This document shows positions 7,843 through 15,276 of a stretch of 42,536 bases of DNA, piece by piece (the first letter of the stretch is position 1; every line of letters starts with the position of its first letter). The translations under genes and the position numbers were made by a program. This DNA is from an uncultured Merdimonas sp. (lineage in GTDB: Bacteria > Bacillota > Clostridia > Lachnospirales > Lachnospiraceae): positions 1 through 42,536 of the forward strand of contig CALWAZ010000061.1 in NCBI GenBank assembly GCA_944375725.1, read 5' to 3'. The notes under the pieces were generated by a model. It did not search any database, was not told where the DNA came from, and saw nothing but the letters and a program-made list of their open reading frames with translations.

Positions 7843-10800
7843 ATGCCTTATCCTCATGGAACTGTATGATTCCCAGCTGCATTCTGCTTTCCGTTCCCGT
7901 CTTCAGCACAGGAAGTATCACTTCGCATTCATTTCCGATGGACTCTGTCTTATCCGGTGAGCAGAAGATAACCTGAAGCCGCTGGGCACGCATGAAATCC
8001 AACATCAGCTTCACATTTCCCGGGTCCATCTTCGCAAAGGGTTCGTCAATAAACACCAGGCGTGTAGAATTTACCCTCTGATTATAAATCATCAGCAGCG
8101 CCGACGACAGGATCAGAAGATACGGAATCTGAACCTCCGCTCCGGAATTGAAGCCTGTCTGGCGGGAAAGCTTTGCATGATCCAGCACCTGATTGCTGAT
8201 CAGAATTTCATAAGTCATATAGTTCCGGTAATCCGCAAAACGGGCTATGGTTTCCTCGCTGTTCTTTTCAATGATCCGGTTGATAATCCGTTTCATCTCT
8301 TTTTCCAGTTCTTCTCCCGTTTCATCCGAAACAAAGGTCAGCGCCTCAAAAGTCATCTGGCCGTCTGCCCCGCCTCCGAGCTGCTCCCGCTCATCCAGGA
8401 ATCTGGCATATTCGATCACCTTCGCATACTCGGAACCGTCCCGCACAAAATGCACATCAAACTGATATTTTGCCGAGAAATTCAGCTTGGCCAGTTCTCC
8501 GTTGATCTGCTTCAAATCATCCCTGGCACGCTCACAGGACTTCAGAATCGTCAGCACAAATTCATTTTTAAAAATTTCCTCATAACGCCGGGTCTGATCT
8601 TCCAGCTTCTGGCGGATCTCCTGAAGATTATCCATCCAGATCCGTTCTCTTCTGGCCGCGTACTGATCGCGTCCTTCCGTTCCTCTCGGCAGCATGCTGT
8701 CGGAATGTTTCACATTATATTCCGCCTGCTTTTCCATCAGCATATTCTTATGCTGCTCGATGCTTCTGACCAGACGTTTTCTGGTGTCCTCTGCCAGAAG
8801 ACCGCCCGGGCCTTTTTTAGTACTCTCCAGAGATTTTTCATAAGCCTCCACTGTCCTCTGGACAAGAGTATAATATTCTATCTGGTATTCCCGGAATTTT
8901 TTCTCCTGTATCTCCAGTTCGCTGGATTTTGCGTTGATTTTGTCTGTGCAGCGTTCAATCGTGGTATCCTGTCCGCTTTTCTCCTGAAGTTTCTCATTAT
9001 ATGCCGCCTGCACTGTATTCTGTTCATCAGTAAGACGGCCCGCGAGTTCGCTTAACTCAAGAAATTCCAGGTTATTCTTCTGCGCTTTTTGAAGCCGTTC
9101 CAGCTGTGCCTTTGATTCCCTGGCTCTTTCCGCTGCAGTCTGATACTTTTTATGGGCGTCAAAGTCGTATTCCCGAAAAAAATCCCTGTTCAGAGCTAGG
9201 CGACTTTTCTCCTCATTCAGCTTCTTTTTCTGCTCCAGGCTCTGCTTCTTTTCTTCATTCAGACGGTAAATCTCTTTTTCCGCGCGAATCCGGTTCAATT
9301 CAAACGTCCTCTGTCCCAGATAATAGGAACGAATCCGGTCAAACCGCAGAAAATAGCTGTCCATGGCTACCGACACACGGCCTTCTTTCGAGATTGCGTT
9401 TTCATACTCTCTCACTTTTCCAATCTCCACAGCGTGCATCCTGCCAAGCTGAAAATCAAAATACTTTTTTGCCACAGGATTTTTGATCTCCAGCATAAAC
9501 ACTACGGAATCCTCTTCTACCTGCACTTTCCGCTTCATCAAAAGCTTGGTGTTAAACAGATGCGCGTACCTGTGCTCTGAACGGTTCAGCACGTCGTCCG
9601 CGATATCATAATACTGCGGCTCCACCAGAATCGTATAACGCCGCGGTCCCAGAAACGCCTCCAGCGCATCCCGCCAGGCTTCATCCTTCAGACCTATTAC
9701 ATATTCACAGGCAAACTGCGCTCTGGAAGAGATTTTCCGTTTTTCAAATTCTCTGTTAATCTCATCCCGCAGACCTGCATAATCCGGAATCTGCCCATAG
9801 GTATTCCGGTGTTTTTTACACTCCTCTATAATCCGGTGCTGTGTGTCAAGCCTGTGGTCCAGCTCTTCCAAATCCCGGACTGTGCCGGCGATTCCGGCAA
9901 CCAGCTCATCGTAAAACTGATCTGTTTTCTTACGGAATCCCGCCACTGCCGCCGCCTTTTCTGAAGCTACCGTCCCGTGCTGGCAGAGAGAAGACAGCAC
10001 TTCTCTTCCCTCTATCCGCTCATTTTCGTTCCTCTCCAGAATCTGCGCCATCATCTCGCTGACTGCAGTCTGAAACTGCTCCAGCTTTCTGCAACTGTCT
10101 GCCAGCGCTTTCTTCTCCTCCTCCAGAGCATCCAGGCGCTTTTTTTCTTCCAGAATCATACGGGTGCTGTCCAGCTGCTCCAGGCTGACTCTGACCTGAA
10201 CCAGACGGGCGTCTGTCTCTTTCTTTCTGCTCTCCAGAATCTCCAGTTCCCGTTCCAGATCTTCTTTTCTTCTAAGAGCCAGATTTCGTTCAGCCGTCTG
10301 CCTCTCAATCTCCTGCTTCGCATCTTTCCGTTTCTTATATACAATGCGCACGTCATCCGCCAGAAGACGGTTCCGTTCCGCCTCCCAGGAATCATAATCG
10401 CCAAGGATCTGATCCAGTTCCGTTATTTCCTGCTCGATTCTGCTGAAGCTTTCATTCAGCTTCTCTATATTCTCTTTGGCTTCGATCAGCTTTCCGAAAT
10501 CTACATTTCTTTGCTCCAGGACGCTTTCCCGGATAAACTGATCAATTCTGGCATTCGGATCGTAGGACATGATTCCCCGCAGCTTACGAAGATAGGTGGG
10601 CAGCTGGCTCAAACTCAGTTTTAATCCCGTCATCTGCATAAACTTCGGCAATCCCTGTTCCCGGTTCATGAGCGTCAGCCTGTACTTTTTCTGAAGCTCG
10701 GACGCACGGCAAGGCATGACGAAGCCATTTTCCGTATAGGTATGCTCTACTCGATCAAGGGTGGTCCGATCCATCACATAACGATAGGTCTGGCAGTTAT

Positions 10801-11155
10801 TGGAGGGGCTTGTCTCAATGACAGTTCCAAGTATAAACGATTTCTCTTCTACATCATCCAAAAACTCCAGCGCAATATGGCTGTATACATAAGGGACCTG
10901 CTCCGCCGAACGCATGTAAGTCCCCGCCGTGGCGTCCAGAAGCCCTCTCGTGTAGGAAGACAGCGTACGGCTTCCCTTGCTCTCCGATGACTTGTTAAAT
11001 ACCGTATCTCCGTATGCCGCGTATTTTATGGCGTCCAGCATTACGGATTTACCGTTTCCGTTCTTTCCCGCAATTAGCGTAAAGAAACCTGTAGGAGCTG
11101 TCACGTTGGAAAATCCGTACCAGTTGATCAGGCGAACCTTCTTCAGTAATATCAT
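7829..11155 (-). CDS. jetC: Wadjet protein JetC (SMC/MukB-like ATPase)
   Basis: A 1108-residue SMC-like ATPase, the motor of Wadjet. The N-terminal head half has Walker A GKNGNGKS (30-37). Two long coiled-coil regions (about 215-420 and 620-870) flank a hinge-like globular part (about 440-610). The C-terminal head has the signature region SGAEVQIPYL (near 1004) and Walker B RLVFIDEPFAKMD (1032-1044). All ATPase residues look intact. Established work shows that JetABC resembles MukBEF condensin and selects small circular DNA by loop extrusion. The gene overlaps jetB by 4 bases and jetD by 14. Confidence 0.93.
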   Translation of the reverse strand: MILLKKVRLINWYGFSNVTAPTGFFTLIAGKNGNGKSVMLDAIKYAAYGDTVFNKSSESKGSRTLSSYTRGLLDATAGTYMRSAEQVPYVYSHIALEFLDDVEEKSFILGTVIETSPSNNCQTYRYVMDRTTLDRVEHTYTENGFVMPCRASELQKKYRLTLMNREQGLPKFMQMTGLKLSLSQLPTYLRKLRGIMSYDPNARIDQFIRESVLEQRNVDFGKLIEAKENIEKLNESFSRIEQEITELDQILGDYDSWEAERNRLLADDVRIVYKKRKDAKQEIERQTAERNLALRRKEDLERELEILESRKKETDARLVQVRVSLEQLDSTRMILEEKKRLDALEEEKKALADSCRKLEQFQTAVSEMMAQILERNENERIEGREVLSSLCQHGTVASEKAAAVAGFRKKTDQFYDELVAGIAGTVRDLEELDHRLDTQHRIIEECKKHRNTYGQIPDYAGLRDEINREFEKRKISSRAQFACEYVIGLKDEAWRDALEAFLGPRRYTILVEPQYYDIADDVLNRSEHRYAHLFNTKLLMKRKVQVEEDSVVFMLEIKNPVAKKYFDFQLGRMHAVEIGKVREYENAISKEGRVSVAMDSYFLRFDRIRSYYLGQRTFELNRIRAEKEIYRLNEEKKQSLEQKKKLNEEKSRLALNRDFFREYDFDAHKKYQTAAERARESKAQLERLQKAQKNNLEFLELSELAGRLTDEQNTVQAAYNEKLQEKSGQDTTIERCTDKINAKSSELEIQEKKFREYQIEYYTLVQRTVEAYEKSLESTKKGPGGLLAEDTRKRLVRSIEQHKNMLMEKQAEYNVKHSDSMLPRGTEGRDQYAARRERIWMDNLQEIRQKLEDQTRRYEEIFKNEFVLTILKSCERARDDLKQINGELAKLNFSAKYQFDVHFVRDGSEYAKVIEYARFLDEREQLGGGADGQMTFEALTFVSDETGEELEKEMKRIINRIIEKNSEETIARFADYRNYMTYEILISNQVLDHAKLSRQTGFNSGAEVQIPYLLILSSALLMIYNQRVNSTRLVFIDEPFAKMDPGNVKLMLDFMRAQRLQVIFCSPDKTESIGNECEVILPVLKTGTESRMQLGIIQFHEDKAYGRL

Positions 11156-11814
11156 TCTCCGTCCTCCTCGAAATCTTCCGGATAAAGCTGTTCCCCGGGA
11201 ACCTGCTCCTCCTGTTCTTCTGTTTCTTCCGTCTCTTCTTTCAGGTATTCCTTTACCACCGTCTGAAACTGCGGCAGATCCCAGCCGAACTGCAGAGAAG
11301 GATAAAGCAGTATCTTCATATCCTCTCCATCCTCATTATCATCAAAATTTATCAGGCTGTATTTTTTAAACAACCGGAACGCCGCGTTCAATTCCGGGCG
11401 CGTCAGGACCAGTTCATAAGATTTGATTTTGTCAATCAAATCCCCTTTTGTTATAAAATTTCCTTCGCTGTATCCGAGATTTTCCAGGTAGACCTTCCAG
11501 AGCACCAGCAGGAGATGATACTGCAGCGTGGTAAAGGTCACCACATTTGCCCGCTTCAGACCTACCGTATCCGCATCCTCCTCGCTGGCCACAAGCATAC
11601 ACACACCCGCTTTTTCCTCCACAATCACATCAAAGCCAATCATTCTGAGGTATTCGGAGATATCCTGTCTGTTGGACTCCCTGGACACAAACTGATAAAA
11701 CTTCTCATCTTTGTCCCGCAGAATAAACGTTGACTCCAGAAGTTTCCGGACGCACCGTTTAAACAAATGATTATTTTCCTCTTTTACCGCAATATGAAGA
11801 CTGATATCACCCAT
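11152..11814 (-). CDS. jetB: Wadjet protein JetB (MukE-like, DUF4194)
   Basis: A 220-residue winged-helix (MukE/kite-like) subunit of the Wadjet motor, DUF4194 family. Visible landmarks are the N-terminal helices followed by YLRMIGFDVIVEEKAGVCML, then TFTTLQYHLLLVLWKVYLE and the helical stretch through LNAAFRLFKKYSLINF. The C-terminal 35 residues are a very acidic Glu-rich tail. It lies 14 bases downstream of jetA and overlaps jetC by 4 bases (ATGA type). The order A-B-C-D is the usual Wadjet order. Confidence 0.9.
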   Translation of the reverse strand: MGDISLHIAVKEENNHLFKRCVRKLLESTFILRDKDEKFYQFVSRESNRQDISEYLRMIGFDVIVEEKAGVCMLVASEEDADTVGLKRANVVTFTTLQYHLLLVLWKVYLENLGYSEGNFITKGDLIDKIKSYELVLTRPELNAAFRLFKKYSLINFDDNEDGEDMKILLYPSLQFGWDLPQFQTVVKEYLKEETEETEEQEEQVPGEQLYPEDFEEDGE

Positions 11815-11828
11815 GATACATCCCCCTG

Positions 11829-13256
11829 TTATATCAATGATTCCTGCTGCTCTGTTTTCTTTATGGTAACATTACTGATTCTGGCGGCTTCGGTTTCCAC
11901 CATGCCTTCTCCAAACTCCACCTCATACGGAAAACCCGCCGTCCCCGAATAAATCATGCTGGCGGCAATCATGGTCGCATCTTCCCTGGTATGTATGCCA
12001 CATTCTTCCACGGAAATCCTGTCCCGATCTCCCATCAGTCTGTCAAAATACTGTTCCACATTTTCCATACTGTACCGGTCCGGAGTCTCCGTGAGAAGCT
12101 CATCCGTCAGGCGCTGCTTTTCTTCCTCAGACAATTCTTCCGCCGCAAGACCCACGTTTTTCTGGCTGGGATTCCTTTTCCGGCGCCGTTCAAAAGATTT
12201 TCTTCCAATGTATCCCACACTCTGAAGACGATGCGTCTCCGAAATATGCGAAAGAGCCTCTTCTCTGTCCTCCTCATCCAGATTTTTCAGGAACAGAAGG
12301 AGACGGTTCAGCTCGTTCTCCAGATTGGTGCTGCCGCTTAAGACCATCATCATACGGGTAGAATACAGATTATAGTAGGTATTGATTTTCCGATCAATAT
12401 ACCCCATCTCCTGCTCATACTCCAGATTGATAAAGCTGTCCAATTCTTCGAACTGCCGGCCAATGACTTCTTTTGCCCTGGCCTCATCCACATTTTCGAT
12501 TCTGACATATTCCTGAAGCATACGCCCATAAAGCTCCGAACGATGGAGTTTTCGAAGCATATGATCGATGTCGGAAATGTAGGAAGGAATCAGACCGCTT
12601 TTCTTGATAAAAAAGTAATCGTTGAAAAAGCGGTTCAGCAGTTCGTCTTTCATCAGAAACTGACCGAAGCTGTTGGCATCTGCCATTCTCATAACCGCGC
12701 GCATAATCTCACGAATACTGTCTTTGAGAATCAGCAGTTCATTTTTCAAATCACATTCATTTTCAATCAGCGGAACAAGAATATTCAGATATGGCCGCAG
12801 CGCACGGGCGCTGTCTTTGCCAAAAGAAGATTTCAGGATCTCATACATGGAAAAGATATGGTTCGTGATCGCCCCGTTGGCATCCCCGTCAAATATCTTA
12901 TGGACGGCGTCAATCAGTTTCCGGCAGTATGCCGAGACGGCAGCGATATTGTCGCCGCTGCGCCCGATCTCCTGAGGCGTAATCCAGCCGCAGGCGCGGA
13001 AATACCGCAGAATCGCAGAGGCATTCTCCTGAGGAGTCCGCCCGCTTCCCACCTCTTCCCCGATATTCTCCGTCTCAATGGCATAAGTACAGTTCTGCAG
13101 ATACAGGATCAGCGTGCTCCGCGCGTCCGTCTCATACAGCACAGGAATTTCTTTCGACTTTTCAATCAGCCGGGTAATGCATTCAAAATAAACTGTGCGG
13201 TTTCGACAGCAGAAAGGATTGAAGAATTTATCATTCAATGTATCGAAAAAAGACAT
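11829..13256 (-). CDS. jetA: Wadjet protein JetA (MukF/kleisin-like)
   Basis: A 475-residue kleisin-like subunit, first gene of the operon. The opening MSFFDTLNDKFFNPFCCRNR and the mostly helical body are typical of the JetA family formerly called DUF5716, found in Clostridia. This differs from the DUF3375 JetA of type I systems, so the locus is a type II/III rather than type I Wadjet; I cannot be sure which. The ATG follows a strong GGGAGG. Upstream there are only 59 bases to the antitoxin stop, and I see no convincing promoter in them. Read-through from the toxin-antitoxin promoter is therefore possible. Confidence 0.88.
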   Translation of the reverse strand: MSFFDTLNDKFFNPFCCRNRTVYFECITRLIEKSKEIPVLYETDARSTLILYLQNCTYAIETENIGEEVGSGRTPQENASAILRYFRACGWITPQEIGRSGDNIAAVSAYCRKLIDAVHKIFDGDANGAITNHIFSMYEILKSSFGKDSARALRPYLNILVPLIENECDLKNELLILKDSIREIMRAVMRMADANSFGQFLMKDELLNRFFNDYFFIKKSGLIPSYISDIDHMLRKLHRSELYGRMLQEYVRIENVDEARAKEVIGRQFEELDSFINLEYEQEMGYIDRKINTYYNLYSTRMMMVLSGSTNLENELNRLLLFLKNLDEEDREEALSHISETHRLQSVGYIGRKSFERRRKRNPSQKNVGLAAEELSEEEKQRLTDELLTETPDRYSMENVEQYFDRLMGDRDRISVEECGIHTREDATMIAASMIYSGTAGFPYEVEFGEGMVETEAARISNVTIKKTEQQESLI

Positions 13257-13315
13257 AAAAAGCCTCCCTGTATATTGTGCTGAGTTCTGTCAGTGCCATC
13301 TGACGCATGCTCCTG

Positions 13316-14332
13316 TCAGCCGGCGGCAAGCATATCATGGATATAGTCCATCAGGCCGTCCGTCGTTCCGATTTTATATTTCTCATTCACGGCCATATAA
13401 TATTTCATAATGCTTTCTTTTGGCAGAAGCTCGCTGGAAGGAATACTGTCATCATATCCTTTTCTGGCGTCTCTCCACGGCTTCTCATTATGTGTAATCT
13501 TCTCCAGGACCTTTCCGCCATATAAACCAAAAGTATTCACAACAAGATCAATCACTTTTTTTTCATTTTCCGTCAGAGCATCCGCTGTTCCTTCCAAAAG
13601 CGCAAATCGCGCGTCATCTATCGGATTGTATTTAAAATCACGAAACAGATCATAAACTTCCGGATAAACCGGTCCATGAACCCACGCCCTGCAGTCCTCT
13701 GTAAAAATCGGCCTGCCAAACAAAGCGGAATAAATACCCTGAATAAAGTACAGAAGCTTCTGCAGCATAAGCGGAGTCACTTCTTCCAGCTTCTCAAATA
13801 CATAAGCAATCACCCGGAGCATTTTATCCGATACGGAAAACAGGCTCTCCATGCTCTCCGCCGCCCCCATTGCCTTTTTATATGCCGCATCCGACAGCTT
13901 ATCCCGGTTTTCCATGAGCTTCCGCTTCATATAGGCTGGAGATGCCAGAGCCGCTCTTATAATATCCGAATACTCCTTTGAAGGTACCTGGCCCTCAAGA
14001 TACCGCGGCAGCGTTACCTCACCGAAGCCAAGAGCCAGAGACAGCGGAGCTTTGCCAATCTTATAGATCTTCATAAGTTTTTCGATATCATCGACAGAAA
14101 CAAGACCTTCAGCCGCTCTGTACTGCTCGTCGATTTCCTGGACATTCTTATCAATCAGTCCGGGAATGCTCATTTCCGCACCGCATTCTGAACATACCGC
14201 TGTCGTAATGCGAAACGTGTACTCCTTATCTCTTATGGTTTTTACAATGTTCTTCTTCTGCAGAAAGTACTCTGTTTCTTTTCTGCATTCTATACAAAAG
14301 TCCCTTCTTCCCTTCTCTGTCATAATAGTCAT
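13316..14332 (-). CDS. MqsA-like antitoxin with C-terminal Panacea (DUF4065/SocA-like) domain
   Basis: A 338-residue protein of three parts. First is a YgiT/MqsA-type zinc finger with cysteine pairs at about C13/C16 (FCIECRK) and C47/C50 (VCSECGAE). Next is an MqsA-like helix-turn-helix (DDIEKLMKIYKIGKAPLSLA...PRYLEGQVPS). Last is a C-terminal domain from about residue 180 with the SocA/DUF4065 'Panacea' pattern (LMLQKLLYFIQGIYSALFG, CRAWVHGPVYPEVYDLF). Panacea-domain proteins are known antitoxins. The zinc finger and HTH make this one a likely DNA-binding autorepressor too. The ATG at 14332 is preferred because AGGAGG lies 9 bases away; an ATG at 14338 would be only 3 bases from it. It is 17 bases downstream of the MqsR-like gene. 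Confidence 0.85.
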   Translation of the reverse strand: MTIMTEKGRRDFCIECRKETEYFLQKKNIVKTIRDKEYTFRITTAVCSECGAEMSIPGLIDKNVQEIDEQYRAAEGLVSVDDIEKLMKIYKIGKAPLSLALGFGEVTLPRYLEGQVPSKEYSDIIRAALASPAYMKRKLMENRDKLSDAAYKKAMGAAESMESLFSVSDKMLRVIAYVFEKLEEVTPLMLQKLLYFIQGIYSALFGRPIFTEDCRAWVHGPVYPEVYDLFRDFKYNPIDDARFALLEGTADALTENEKKVIDLVVNTFGLYGGKVLEKITHNEKPWRDARKGYDDSIPSSELLPKESIMKYYMAVNEKYKIGTTDGLMDYIHDMLAAG

Positions 14333-14349
14333 CTCCATTATCCTCCTGT

Positions 14350-14736
14350 TTATTTAAAATAATATGTAAGCGGATGCTTTTGTTCATGAAAGGAAATCAC
14401 TATCACAAAGCAGTTGTCCAGCTTGTTGAACTTAATATACAGAGAAACTGTTCTCTCTTCCGTTCCGTATCTCTCCAAAAGAGTTACATCTTTTCCAAAC
14501 ACATATAGTCTTTCATGCTCATAACCTGTATGTTCATTCTGCAAAATCTTTGAAAAATCCAGTGCCGTCAGGCTCAATATAATTTCCTTTGCTTTTGCTT
14601 CATCAATAACATAATCATGAAAAAGGTTAATATTATCCTGCCGTCTGGCATTTCTGTCAAGTCGAAATCTGTCATTTGCAACTGCTTCTTTCACCTCAGA
14701 AAGATATTGCTCTATGTCCTTCTTATCTATACTCAA
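14350..14736 (-). CDS. Putative MqsR-like (RelE-fold) mRNA interferase toxin
   Basis: A 128-residue protein upstream of the MqsA-like antitoxin, the same order as mqsRA. By eye it follows MqsR: an N-terminal YLSEVKEAVANDRFRLD (compare the LSQVKKLV segment of MqsR), a central IILSLTALDFSKILQ, and a C-terminal strand pair ending LYIKFNKL...FVIVISFHE. MqsR cleaves mRNA without ribosomes. It is longer than E. coli MqsR (98 residues). The TTG at 14736 is chosen because GGAGG (14745-14749) lies 8 bases upstream. Longer in-frame ATG starts up to 14790 have no ribosome site and fall on the promoter and leader. Similarity is weak enough that another RelE-fold toxin is possible. Confidence 0.65.
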   Translation of the reverse strand: MSIDKKDIEQYLSEVKEAVANDRFRLDRNARRQDNINLFHDYVIDEAKAKEIILSLTALDFSKILQNEHTGYEHERLYVFGKDVTLLERYGTEERTVSLYIKFNKLDNCFVIVISFHEQKHPLTYYFK

Positions 14737-14758
14737 TATTTTATCCTCCGCGCATTGC

Positions 14759-14787
14759 ATGATAGGATTTTTTATTTTTCCTATCAT
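14759..14787 (-). repeat. 9-bp inverted repeat in the toxin-antitoxin leader
   Basis: ATGATAGGA (14759-14767) and TCCTATCAT (14779-14787) are perfect inverted arms around an 11-base T/A-rich loop, between the -10 box and the ribosome site of the toxin gene. It may be a leader hairpin or a further repressor site. Confidence 0.6.
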
Positions 14788-14788
14788 C

Positions 14789-14833
14789 ACAATACATCAA
14801 TGATGTGATTTTGTCAATATTCAATCATTGAAT
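14789..14833 (-). promoter_or_regulatory. Autoregulated promoter/operator of the toxin-antitoxin operon
   Basis: On the minus strand TTGACA (14812-14817) and TATTGT (14789-14794) are 17 bases apart. Two perfect palindromes overlap this promoter. One is 15 bp, ATTCAATCATTGAAT at 14819-14833, just upstream of -35. The other is 13 bp, ACATCAATGATGT at 14794-14806, inside the spacer. They share the core TCAAT/ATTGA, as expected for a repressor, most simply the HTH antitoxin itself. Confidence 0.75.
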
Positions 14834-14862
14834 GTTCCGGAAAATACCGGGCCGCCCTATAT

Positions 14863-15255
14863 TTATCTGCCCAATGCCTCTTTTATTTTTCCTATCAGCC
14901 CGATGTCTGCTGGAAGCCAGTCCACAGAATACAGGCTTTCCCTGTCCAGCCATCTGGCCGCCTCATGCTCTTTCAGCTCCAGGCTGCCCCCTGTAACCTC
15001 GCACCAGAAACAGTCCATAGACAGATGAAACGCCGGATAATCGTATTCAACAGTTGTAATCATATCTCTGACCTTTATCTCCGTATTCAGTTCCTCCCGG
15101 ATTTCCCGGATCAGCGCCTGCTGCGGCGTCTCGCCCGGCTCAATCTTGCCGCCCGGAAATTCCCAGCCGTCCTTAAATTCTCCATAACCTCTCTGTGTGG
15201 CGAAAATACGGTTGTCTTTTCGGATGACCGCAGCCACTACGCGTACTGTTTTCAT
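14863..15255 (-). CDS. Nudix hydrolase, MutT-like
   Basis: A 130-residue protein with a complete Nudix box from GGKIEPGETPQQALIREIRE to EL at about residues 35-57 (G-x5-E-x7-REUxEExGU pattern). The flanking sequence is of the MutT/(deoxy)nucleoside triphosphate pyrophosphohydrolase type (start VRVVAAVIRKDNRIFATQRG, later MDCFWCEV and WLPADIGLIGKI). It starts 21 bases after the stop of the PLD-helicase-DUF3427 pseudogene, with AGGAG before the ATG. A functional link with that helicase is suggested by adjacency only. Housekeeping cleansing of oxidised nucleotides is the default reading. Confidence 0.88.
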   Translation of the reverse strand: MKTVRVVAAVIRKDNRIFATQRGYGEFKDGWEFPGGKIEPGETPQQALIREIREELNTEIKVRDMITTVEYDYPAFHLSMDCFWCEVTGGSLELKEHEAARWLDRESLYSVDWLPADIGLIGKIKEALGR

Positions 15256-15276
15256 GCTTTTTATATCTCCTGTCTT

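Noticed and set aside
13257-13315. Promoter for the jet operon (TATACA near 13270)
   Set aside because: No -35 at an acceptable distance; the CTGACAG repeats in the gap are spaced wrongly for a standard promoter.
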